Positions 25,414 through 32,829 of a DNA stretch of 64,000 nt are shown here, piece after piece (positions within the stretch are counted from its first letter, which is position 1; each line of letters begins with the position of its first letter). A model generated the notes under the pieces. It worked only from the letters and a program-made list of their open reading frames with translations, did not search any database and was not told the DNA's origin. Origin of the DNA: Bacteroidales bacterium UBA4333 (GTDB lineage Bacteria > Bacteroidota > Bacteroidia > Bacteroidales > Paludibacteraceae); contig DGTP01000016.1 in the NCBI GenBank assembly GCA_002394335.1, positions 186,001-250,000 on the forward strand, written 5' to 3'. The translations under genes were made by a program, and so were the position numbers.

Positions 25414-25827
25414 ATGAAGAAAATCTTTCTTTTAATGGCTGTCCTGACCCTAACTGCAGGTGCTATGGCGAATGACTCCATTGCCGTGACCCGTTCCGAA
25501 GAACCCTTGTCGGTCTTTTACCAGAACGCAGATGAGAATTTTATTCTCTATCCCACGCAAAACATGTACATTTTCATCCTTTTGGACACCCGGAACGGGC
25601 GGCTGGAACTGGTACAATGGAATACCAAACTCTCGTCACGCACGAGGTTCACGCTCTCTTCGCAGAGCCATATCGGTTATGACGAGGAGGAGATTCCAGG
25701 GCGTTTTATCCTCACTCCGACCACTAATCAGTACAATTTCATCATGCTGGACAAACTCAACGGGCGTACATGGCAAGTCCAGTGGAGCACCAACCCAAAA
25801 GAACACAAAGTTCTGGAGATCTATTAA
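25414..25827 (+). CDS. Small secreted protein with an internal duplication
   Basis: Start set by the signal peptide MKKIFLLMAVLTLTAGAMA; earlier in-frame starts fall inside the promoter of element C. The 137-residue product holds two copies of a 30-residue unit, one with ILYPTQNMYIFILLDTRNGR and one with ILTPTTNQYNFIMLDKLNGR, each followed by a VQWNT/VQWST block. Similar units occur in small secreted Bacteroidota proteins as I recall, without known function. Probably periplasmic or surface exposed. Confidence 0.7.
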   Translation: MKKIFLLMAVLTLTAGAMANDSIAVTRSEEPLSVFYQNADENFILYPTQNMYIFILLDTRNGRLELVQWNTKLSSRTRFTLSSQSHIGYDEEEIPGRFILTPTTNQYNFIMLDKLNGRTWQVQWSTNPKEHKVLEIY

Positions 25828-25890
25828 ACGTCATTGGGCAAGACCCGTTAGGTCAAAGCCCACAGCACCAATAATCAATCCCCAACGGCT

Positions 25891-26751
25891 ATGTATTTTC
25901 AAATTATTCAGCCTACAGAGGCACTCAAACCATATATCTACCGGTATGTCTTCGTGCGGGCAGAGGGTTCGACGGACACCATGAAACCGCCTGCCGATGA
26001 CCCGCGGTTTGTTAACGGCAAGCATGTGCAACCCCTGCTACCTAATTACGGCAGTCTGATTTTCCAGCGCAATGTGGTATCCGAGATAGCCGGCAAGACC
26101 TGTGACGGACTGTTCTTTTTAGGAGCCAACCAAACTACACTGGGACTGACCACCCTCGGCGGTTGGTTCGAAGGGATGATGGTGGATTTCGAGCCGGGAG
26201 CCATGCACACACTTCTGAACATCGACATGCAGCGGCTGGCAGGACAAGTCTTGTCCGCCGAGGAACACACCGACGAAGGGCTGAGGATTTGCGACCGGAT
26301 ATTCAAAAACACGTCCAAAGCCGAAGATATTGCGCTGCTGATAGACAGTTTCTTTTTGGGGCGGATCCCTCGCACCCAAGACCTTAATTATTCGCGTATA
26401 TGCGAGGTGGTGCGCGCGTGCGACAAGCTCAAAGGAACCATAACGGCGGAAGAAATGGCAAGTGCCGCCTGCCTGAGCGAACGCCAGTTCCTGCGTATCT
26501 TCCGCCGATATGTAGGGATTACCCCAAAGCAGTTCATCCGCTTGCGGCGTTTTCACCAGACCATTCAGGATCTGCAGCGGCAAGCCGCTCAGGGCAAAGC
26601 GCCGGATCTGCTGGGAACAGTGCTCAATCACGGCTATTACGACCTGAGCCATGCCGGAATCGAGTTCCGCCAGATGGGATGCGTCTCTCCTTCCCTGTTC
26701 CGCCAATTGGGCATTCCCCTGACCCCGGATTTCTCTGTTTTCTTCAATTAA
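25891..26751 (+). CDS. AraC-family regulator with DUF6597-type N-terminus
   Basis: The N-terminal 150 residues follow the DUF6597 pattern (FQIIQPTEALKPYIYRYVF, then a cupin-like GLTTLGGWFEGMMVDFEPGAMH block). The C-terminal third has an AraC HTH pair: ITAEEMASAACLSERQFLRIFRRYVGITPKQFIRLRRFHQ and a second helix set ending LSHAGIEFRQMGCVSPSLFRQ. It lies 63 bp after the small secreted protein and upstream of the lipoprotein/receptor pair, which it may control. The effector is unknown. Confidence 0.85.
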   Translation: MYFQIIQPTEALKPYIYRYVFVRAEGSTDTMKPPADDPRFVNGKHVQPLLPNYGSLIFQRNVVSEIAGKTCDGLFFLGANQTTLGLTTLGGWFEGMMVDFEPGAMHTLLNIDMQRLAGQVLSAEEHTDEGLRICDRIFKNTSKAEDIALLIDSFFLGRIPRTQDLNYSRICEVVRACDKLKGTITAEEMASAACLSERQFLRIFRRYVGITPKQFIRLRRFHQTIQDLQRQAAQGKAPDLLGTVLNHGYYDLSHAGIEFRQMGCVSPSLFRQLGIPLTPDFSVFFN

Positions 26752-26796
26752 AGGCACAAAGTCCGTTTTTTCATATACCGTTTGCCCAAAAAGCCG

Positions 26797-26806
26797 TACC
26801 TTTGCA
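26797..26806 (+). promoter_or_regulatory. -7 element before the lipoprotein/receptor pair
   Basis: TACCTTTGCA, 17 nt before the first ATG; the -33 region is weak, which would suit an activator-dependent promoter. Confidence 0.6.
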
Positions 26807-26822
26807 CAAAATTTCAAAACAA

Positions 26823-27338
26823 ATGATTATGAAAACGGAAGATTTGGCTAAATTATTGGTATGGTTGCTGATTGTTTTTGCGCTTTCAGCATGTGAAAAC
26901 GAACCGGGTATGAAAATGGCGACAGGCGACTATTCGTATCGTCTGGCGGGTGCCGCAAGGGTCTATTTTGAGGATAGTGGAGACGATGCCTGGGTGACGC
27001 TCATGCCGGAAACCGGCACGATGACCGTTGTTCGCACCAAAGAACAGGACAGATGCAATGCCACTCTCTATGCCGATGACGGCAACACCTACGAATTGCC
27101 GTTGTATTTTGCGCACGACACCGTGTGGATTGACCAACCCGTCTATCGTGACATACTCGTGAAAGTGAATGACCGGGACGAACTCTTTAATGTCCGTATT
27201 ACCGGTGAGGGACTGGTCTTGAAGAACGGCGACCTCAACCTCCATTTGGGGTATAGCGGCCGCAGTCGCAACACCGGTCATAACTGGACGCTCACCGCTA
27301 ATCCTGTCAACCTGCATTTGAATGCCAAGAAAAGATGA
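26823..27338 (+). CDS. Lipoprotein coupled to an outer-membrane receptor
   Basis: Starts MIMKTEDLAKLLVWLLIVFALSAC, a lipoprotein signal with lipobox LSAC (a second ATG lies two codons later). The mature part is beta-rich, with VWIDQPVYRDILVKVNDRDE and a C-terminal LNLHLGYSGRSRN block, and resembles small lipocalin-like or DUF4925-type lipoproteins only loosely. The stop overlaps the receptor ATG (ATGA), so the two proteins are made together and probably work together at the outer membrane. Confidence 0.7.
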   Translation: MIMKTEDLAKLLVWLLIVFALSACENEPGMKMATGDYSYRLAGAARVYFEDSGDDAWVTLMPETGTMTVVRTKEQDRCNATLYADDGNTYELPLYFAHDTVWIDQPVYRDILVKVNDRDELFNVRITGEGLVLKNGDLNLHLGYSGRSRNTGHNWTLTANPVNLHLNAKKR

Positions 27339-29827
27339 AAAAGCTCGTTTTGTTATTTGTTATGTTTGTCTCTGTTGCCGTAAGTGCGGAGACAATCAGC
27401 GGTTCCGTAAAGGATGAAAAGGGCAATCCGATGCCTTTTGTGACCATCTCTGTCCTCGCTGCCGATTCCTCCTTGGTCACCGGTGCCATCACAGACGAGG
27501 AAGGCAGATACCGGGTGGAAGTGACTAAGGAACTGAGTGCCAACGGACTAATCCTCCAGGCTTCGTTTATAGGCTGCCGGTCTGCGTTCGGCGGACCGGA
27601 TTTTGTCCTGAGCGAAGAAACCAGACTGTTGGCGGAGGTGGAAGTCAAAGCCAAGAAACCGCTTATCGAGCGGCAGATGGACAAACTGGTGGTGAATGTG
27701 TCGGCATCCCCGCTCGCTGCCGGCTCAAACGGCAATGATCTGCTCCGGCGCTCGCCCGGAGTGCATATCGACAAGGACGGAAATATAACCGTCAACGGCA
27801 AATCGGTGGAGGTTTATATCGACGGCAAACCGTCGTACCTCTCAGGTCAGCAGCTCAAAGCCATGCTGGACGGCACGGACGGCAACACCATCGAGAAGAT
27901 AGAAATCATCTCCAACCCCTCTGCCAAATACGATGCCTCGGGGCAGGGTGGGATTATCAATATCAAGACCAAACGTAATATGATGAAGGGACTCAACGGC
28001 ATGCTCTCCGCCGCTTACGGAGGCATGTATTTCAGCGATGTCAGACGATGGATCCAAATGGAAATGGTCTCGCTCAATCTCAATTACCGCAGCGAGAAGA
28101 CCTATACGTTCGGACAACTGACCCAGGTCTATTCGGATGTCAGCCAGACCCTGGAAACCGGACGCACAACGCCTCTGCTGCGGAACTATTCGCGCTCGGA
28201 CTACGGGGGCTCTTTCCGTTATTACATGGCGAAAGCGGGCAACGACTGGTATATTGACTCGCTCAATACGCTCGGGTTCATATTGCAGGTGCCCTATATG
28301 CGCATCGGCCTGGATCTCAAGCCGGAGAACAACACCGGATACACGATTCAAGGAAACGATACGACGGAGACAAGCGTCACCTCCACCCGCACGAGGATGG
28401 GGATGCCACAATATACCGCCAACCTCAACTATACGCACACCTTCAGCAAACCGCTGGAACGCGAACTGACGGTCAATGTCGATTATAACCGCTACGAGAC
28501 CTCGAACTCCAATTTCCAGCATACCGTTTATAATACGGATCGTACGCTGGATCTGGATATTAACACCCGCCAGAAGGTGGATATCTACTCCGCCAAGCTG
28601 GATTTTCAGACCAAGTTCTGGCAGACCGGCATGTTGGAGTGTGGACTCAAATACGCCCTCTCTTCCACCGACAACCACATGACCACCGACTCTGTATTAA
28701 ACAACCTCCAACAACCTCAAACCGCTTCAAACTTCCTCTACTGCGAACACGTGGCTGCCGCCTATATTACTGCCGGCAAGCAGTTCGGGGAGCACTGGAC
28801 GGTCAAACTCGGTCTGAGGGGCGAATACACCTACTCGCATGGTGACTGGGTGTCCGCGGATTCGGTGACCGACAAATCCTATTTCGATCCCTTCCCGACG
28901 GCCTTTGTGGGATATACCTCTTCCCCTCTCGGCAAGTTGCAACAGCCCGTTAGCGTCTCCGCGTCATACTCCCGGCGGATCAAACGCCCCAACTACTACA
29001 TGCTCAACCCCTTTGTGACCTATGTGGACGCTTATTCATCCCAAGTGGGCAATACCGAATTGACACCGGAGTTCAACAACGATGTGGAACTGCATTTCTC
29101 ATGGACGCAGTACCTTAACCTCACCTTCAATTTCGCGCACACGCAGGACATGTTCAACCAGCGTATTTTGGTCTTCCCGGACGGTACGGCGCAGATGAAA
29201 TGGGTCAATTTCGGTACCTGTACCACCCACGGCGGAAACCTCTCCCTCACCGAGCTTCCCCTCGTCCCCAAATTCCGGAATGAAAACGGAGAAAGCGTAA
29301 ATCGTAAATCGTCAAATCGTAAATTAGTTGGTGCTTATTTGGCGCTAACGGTTAATGCCGGCTGGTACCATTTCCTGAATCGCTCGTATGAAAAACAGCC
29401 GGACGGCACACCGGTCTATCGGCTCGGTAGCCATTACGGGTATGTAGGAGGCACCCTCTCCGGCTATCTGCCTCAGGACTGGACACTCACTCTGGACGGC
29501 AACTGGTCTTCGCCCATGACCACGGGGTATGACCGCCAGGAGAGCTCCTGGTATATGGCTTTCGGTGTGCGCAAGATGTGGATGAAGAAAGGGCTTATCT
29601 TCAATCTCAATGTGCAGGATCTTCTGCGCTCCATGCGTTTCCGCAGCAACGATCTCGGACAGCCGGAAGGGTACGCCTCATGGGCGCAGAACACCTTCCG
29701 CCAGCAGCGCGTCATGCTTTCTGTGGTATGGATGTTCGGCACGCAGCAACAGCACAAGCACCGCCGTGTCGGCGAACTCGACGAGTCTTCCCGCTTAGGC
29801 GGCGGAACCGCCATCCCCGGCAATTAG
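27335..29827 (+). CDS. TonB-dependent-receptor-like outer-membrane barrel protein
   Basis: 830 residues: signal peptide (1-18), carboxypeptidase-like regulatory domain (ISGSVKDEKGNPMPFVTISVL), a plug (NDLLRRSPGVHIDKDG, YDASGQGGIINIKTKRN) and a long barrel of the outer-membrane beta-barrel family (PF14905 type). It likely imports a ligand or serves as a barrel without TonB box. Near residue 655 the frame runs through a 7-nt repeat (CGTAAAT units) that encodes SVNRKSSNRKL. The start overlaps the lipoprotein gene. Confidence 0.85.
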   Translation: MKKLVLLFVMFVSVAVSAETISGSVKDEKGNPMPFVTISVLAADSSLVTGAITDEEGRYRVEVTKELSANGLILQASFIGCRSAFGGPDFVLSEETRLLAEVEVKAKKPLIERQMDKLVVNVSASPLAAGSNGNDLLRRSPGVHIDKDGNITVNGKSVEVYIDGKPSYLSGQQLKAMLDGTDGNTIEKIEIISNPSAKYDASGQGGIINIKTKRNMMKGLNGMLSAAYGGMYFSDVRRWIQMEMVSLNLNYRSEKTYTFGQLTQVYSDVSQTLETGRTTPLLRNYSRSDYGGSFRYYMAKAGNDWYIDSLNTLGFILQVPYMRIGLDLKPENNTGYTIQGNDTTETSVTSTRTRMGMPQYTANLNYTHTFSKPLERELTVNVDYNRYETSNSNFQHTVYNTDRTLDLDINTRQKVDIYSAKLDFQTKFWQTGMLECGLKYALSSTDNHMTTDSVLNNLQQPQTASNFLYCEHVAAAYITAGKQFGEHWTVKLGLRGEYTYSHGDWVSADSVTDKSYFDPFPTAFVGYTSSPLGKLQQPVSVSASYSRRIKRPNYYMLNPFVTYVDAYSSQVGNTELTPEFNNDVELHFSWTQYLNLTFNFAHTQDMFNQRILVFPDGTAQMKWVNFGTCTTHGGNLSLTELPLVPKFRNENGESVNRKSSNRKLVGAYLALTVNAGWYHFLNRSYEKQPDGTPVYRLGSHYGYVGGTLSGYLPQDWTLTLDGNWSSPMTTGYDRQESSWYMAFGVRKMWMKKGLIFNLNVQDLLRSMRFRSNDLGQPEGYASWAQNTFRQQRVMLSVVWMFGTQQQHKHRRVGELDESSRLGGGTAIPGN
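29296..29324 (+). repeat. In-frame CGTAAAT heptamer repeat inside the receptor gene
   Basis: Four units, CGTAAAT, CGTAAAT, CGTCAAAT and CGTAAAT, lie within the barrel-coding region and match spacer repeats in the V-ATPase operon and before the ferredoxin gene. Confidence 0.8.
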
Positions 29828-29861
29828 GCATAATCCGGCAACCGGCTTTTATTTTTTGTTG

Positions 29862-29915
29862 ACAGCTGATGGCTGACGGCTGACAGCTGACGGCTGATAG
29901 CTGACGGCTGACGGC
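29862..29915. repeat. GGCTGAY heptamer tandem repeat
   Basis: Seven or more 7-nt units alternating AGCTGAT, GGCTGAC, AGCTGAC and GGCTGAT. Directly after comes a segment GGTCTGTACTCTGTCAG that matches the far flank of element A, so this may be a remnant of a further element. Confidence 0.8.
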
Positions 29916-29981
29916 TTTCGGGTCTGTACTCTGTCAGCGCAGCCGGTCTGTACTTGGTTTAGGTTTTTATATTGTTCCCTT

Positions 29982-30001
29982 CGGCGGCATTCTTGCCGCC
30001 G
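29982..30001. terminator. GC-rich hairpin after the receptor gene
   Basis: Stem CGGCGGCA, loop TTCT, TGCCGCCG, followed by TTATATTT. Plausible terminator 155 bp past the receptor stop. Confidence 0.6.
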
Positions 30002-30022
30002 TTATATTTCAGATTTCAGCTT

Positions 30023-30053
30023 TCTGATGGCTGACAGATGATGGCTGATGGCT
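30023..30053. repeat. GGCTGAY heptamer repeat before element B
   Basis: Degenerate CTGATGG / CTGACAG / GATGATGG units that lead into the C-run of element B, as before element C. Confidence 0.65.
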
Positions 30054-30402
30054 CCCCCCCTCCCCCCGCAAGGCTCTCGTAAGGGGTTTGTAAGGGTTAA
30101 GTAAGGGTTTTGTAAGGGGTATCTCGAGTCAACGATTTCTATCCAACCCTGTTTTGTCGTACCTTCGACCTCCTCCCCCATAGATGGGGACCCCTTCGAA
30201 AGTACAGTCGCATTGTGCAGCCCATATGCCACCGCGGGCATTTTTTTGACGAGCCTGACGGCTTACTATCTTGCGCGTATATATATCGTCTTATGCAAGC
30301 ATAGCCGCTATATATCCGCACAAAATAGATAGAATTTCATTCTATTCGTCAAAAAAAATGCCCGAACACTTGCATATGTCCAAAATTTGTTGTACCTTTG
30401 TA
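30053..30402 (+). mobile_element. Hairpin promoter element, copy B
   Basis: Matches copy A in inverted orientation: C-run, GTAAGGGGTTTGTAAGGG direct repeats, GAGTCAACGATTTCTATCC tail, mini-stem, long hairpin (30235-30364, arms CGGGCATTTTTTTGACGA and complement) and a promoter with -33 TTGCATATGTC and -7 TACCTTTG (30393-30400). The promoter reads into the endonuclease-family gene and possibly on into the V-ATPase operon. Confidence 0.82.
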
Positions 30403-30421
30403 CCCTCAAAAGAAAAATATA

Positions 30422-31465
30422 ATGAAGAAACACATTGCTCTCTCGTTATTACTGCTCGTCTGTCTGCGGATCGGGGCATGGACAAGTCCCGTTTCCATCC
30501 CCTCAATCGGAGATGCGGACATCCGTATCGTCGGGCAGAATGTAGAGAACTATTTGTCTGACGTCACCGCTTCCAATTCATCTTGCAACTCACAAGAGGA
30601 CTTCGAAGAAAAAACCAACAAGATAGCCAATGCCTTTCTGGCGCTGGATGCCGACATCGTTGCCATCTGCGAGGTACAGCGAGACGATGAAATACTCCGA
30701 TATATCGTGGACGAAATGAACTCGCTCTACGGTTCCGCGGTCTATTCCTATGTGACGGACGGTCTCTATGCCGGTCAGTCGTCCTCCGGCTACCAACCCC
30801 TGAAATCCGGATTTATCTACCGCAAAGACAAACTCGCCCTCTACGGCACAAGCTCCTCACCTTACCGCTCCGGAGAATACTGTGCGCGACTGCGGATCCA
30901 GGGATTCAAAGAGATCGCTTCCGGCGAGGTCTTCACACTCTCGGTAAACCATTTCAAAGCCAAAGACAGTTCCGTCGATGCCGGAGAAAACACGCGCCTG
31001 CAGAATGTCTCAAATCTCATCTCGGCGCTTGGAAATATCTCCTATGACGACGATATCCTGATCATGGGAGACCTCAATGCCTACTCCGACGAGACTCCCA
31101 TACAGAACCTCGTCAATGCCGGATACGAGGAACAACTCCTGCGGTTTACACCCAATGCCTATTCATATATCTATAAAGGCACAAAAGGACTGCTCGACCA
31201 CGCATTGGCAAGCGAAACGATGGCAGCACAAGTCACCGGGGCAAACGTCTATCATATCAACACCTCCGGCTCCTATTACTATCGCTATTCAGACCACGAT
31301 TGCACCATGGTTGGGGTGAGCCTGGGCAAAAAAGAGCAGCAAGGAGATGGTATACACGCCGCAACAACCGCCGTCAAGGCGCGTAAGATCATGAACAACG
31401 GTACGCTCTACATCCTCGTGGAAGACCGCCTTTACGACCTTACGGGACAACTGATTAGTCAATAA
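30422..31465 (+). CDS. Secreted endonuclease/exonuclease/phosphatase-family protein
   Basis: The start follows the element B promoter and gives a signal peptide (MKKHIALSLLLLVCLRIGAW). The domain carries the family residues: VGQNVENYL, DIVAICEVQRDDE (metal Glu), NHFKAKDSS, GDLNAYSDETP, and the terminal SDHDCTMV. It likely cleaves nucleic acid or phosphoesters outside the cell membrane. The last 30 residues (VKARKIMNNGTLYILV...RLYDLTGQLIS) look like the tails of type IX secretion cargo in Bacteroidales. It ends 22 bp before atpE. Confidence 0.85.
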   Translation: MKKHIALSLLLLVCLRIGAWTSPVSIPSIGDADIRIVGQNVENYLSDVTASNSSCNSQEDFEEKTNKIANAFLALDADIVAICEVQRDDEILRYIVDEMNSLYGSAVYSYVTDGLYAGQSSSGYQPLKSGFIYRKDKLALYGTSSSPYRSGEYCARLRIQGFKEIASGEVFTLSVNHFKAKDSSVDAGENTRLQNVSNLISALGNISYDDDILIMGDLNAYSDETPIQNLVNAGYEEQLLRFTPNAYSYIYKGTKGLLDHALASETMAAQVTGANVYHINTSGSYYYRYSDHDCTMVGVSLGKKEQQGDGIHAATTAVKARKIMNNGTLYILVEDRLYDLTGQLISQ

Positions 31466-31487
31466 TATTAAATACTATAAAACCATT

Positions 31488-32072
31488 ATGAATCTTTCTG
31501 AATTAACCGACAAGATCTACGCGGAGGGCGTAGAAAAAGGCAATGCCGAAGCACAACAAATCGTTGAGAAAGCGAATGCTAAGGCGGCAGACATCGTAGC
31601 AGAGGCCGAGAAGAAAGCTGCTGCTGTTATCGCAGAGGCGGAGAGCAAGGCTGCTGACCTGGACAAGAAGACCCGCGCGGAACTCAAACTCTATGCCGAA
31701 CAGAGTGTGAATGCCGTGAAAACGGAGATCGTCAATCTGCTTTCTGATCAGATTGCCGCAGAGAGCGTCAAGGCTGCTACGGCGGATGCCAAGTTCATGC
31801 AGGGGCTGATTGCCAAACTGGCAGAGCAGATGGCGAAGGACGGCGAGGTACTCATTGAGACCAAAGACGCCGAGGCACTGAAGAAATATTTCACAGCCAA
31901 CGCCAAGGGATTGTTGGAGAAAGGCGTGAAGATCAGCGAGGTGAAGGGTATTAAGACCGATTTCACCATCCAGCCGGCCAAGGGCGGTTACAAACTCGCT
32001 TTCGGCGACGCAGAGTTCATCGCATACTTCAAGGAAATGCTTCGTCCGCAACTGGTTGAGATGCTCTTCTAA
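31488..32072 (+). CDS. atpE: V-type ATPase subunit E
   Basis: Peripheral-stalk subunit of 194 residues. The N-terminal 90 residues are an Ala/Glu/Lys-rich coiled coil (NAKAADIVAEAEKKAAAVIA), and the C-terminal half forms the globular cap. First gene of the ATPase operon in the order E, DUF2764, A, B, D, I, K, which I know from Bacteroidales. No promoter is visible in the 22-bp gap upstream, so transcription must come from further upstream. Confidence 0.85.
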   Translation: MNLSELTDKIYAEGVEKGNAEAQQIVEKANAKAADIVAEAEKKAAAVIAEAESKAADLDKKTRAELKLYAEQSVNAVKTEIVNLLSDQIAAESVKAATADAKFMQGLIAKLAEQMAKDGEVLIETKDAEALKKYFTANAKGLLEKGVKISEVKGIKTDFTIQPAKGGYKLAFGDAEFIAYFKEMLRPQLVEMLF

Positions 32073-32104
32073 ATCGTACATCGTACATCGTTAAATCGTA
32101 AATG
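32071..32104 (+). repeat. ATCGTAC/AAATCGT heptamer spacer repeat
   Basis: Units AAATCGTAC, ATCGTAC, ATCGTTA and AATCGTAA fill the gap between subunit E and the DUF2764 gene and begin at the E stop codon. Confidence 0.75.
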
Positions 32105-32106
32105 TC

Positions 32107-32715
32107 ATGACTTACGAATATTTATTAGCGGGATTGCCGGAACTGAAGGCCGGTTCAGATGCTCCGATTAGTCTGGAGAAGCTGGACGAGTTGCTGGATG
32201 AACAGCTCTCGGGGGCCGACAAGCAGCTGCTGGACTTGCTGCGCGTACCTATTGACGAGGCTACGCTGGAGCAGGGCTTGAAGGCGAAGAACCGGTTTGT
32301 ACGGGAGTGGTTCGCCTTCAACCGCAACATGAACAACGTGCTCGTGGCGCAGATATGCCGCAAGCACGGATTCGATGCCAAGCAACAGATTGTAGGGGAG
32401 GACGAAGTAGCAGAGCAGCTACGCACCCATTTGAACCAGAAGGACTTCGGGCTGAACGAACTGCCGGGCGACTACCAGGCGATCCTGGCTCTTGCGCAGA
32501 TAGAAGACCTGATGGCTCGCGAGAAAGGAATGGACGCTATCCGCTTCGAGTGGCTGCACGACCGCACGGAGTTTGACTTCTTCTCGCCGGAGATGGTGTT
32601 TGCCTACTATCTGGAGGCCGTCATGCTCCATCGATGGTCGATTCTGACCGTGGAAGAAGGCGAACGGGTCTTCCGCGATCTTGTAGCTGATATGAAAAAA
32701 GGTGTCAACCTTTAA
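32107..32715 (+). CDS. DUF2764 protein in the subunit C slot of the V-type ATPase
   Basis: A 202-residue, mostly helical soluble protein with the DUF2764 start MTYEYLLAGLPEL and a C-terminal block FFSPEMVFAYYLEAVMLHRW. That block resembles the end of V/A-ATPase subunit C (d), where a helix pair links the central stalk to the membrane ring. Its place between E and A, where C usually lies, supports a role as a diverged C subunit; this is inference. The final codons (KKGVNL) are partly duplicated in the spacer downstream. Confidence 0.75.
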   Translation: MTYEYLLAGLPELKAGSDAPISLEKLDELLDEQLSGADKQLLDLLRVPIDEATLEQGLKAKNRFVREWFAFNRNMNNVLVAQICRKHGFDAKQQIVGEDEVAEQLRTHLNQKDFGLNELPGDYQAILALAQIEDLMAREKGMDAIRFEWLHDRTEFDFFSPEMVFAYYLEAVMLHRWSILTVEEGERVFRDLVADMKKGVNL

Positions 32716-32765
32716 TCGTGCCCTTTAGGGCTAAGAAAAAGGGTGTAAACCTTGACGCGTAATTT

Positions 32766-32824
32766 GGTCAAATGATTAAATGACCAAATAAATGACTAAA
32801 TTGTAAATGATAAAATCGTAAATA
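32766..32824 (+). repeat. GACCAAAT/CGTAAAT spacer repeat before atpA
   Basis: Degenerate 7-8 nt units (GTCAAAT, GATTAAAT, GACCAAAT, GACTAAAT, CGTAAAT). No -7 motif is seen in the 114-bp gap. Confidence 0.65.
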
Positions 32825-32829
32825 TTTTT

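Noticed and set aside
27842..28678. 278-codon minus-strand frame inside the receptor gene
   Set aside because: Shadow of the receptor coding frame with no domain; the receptor frame is continuous.
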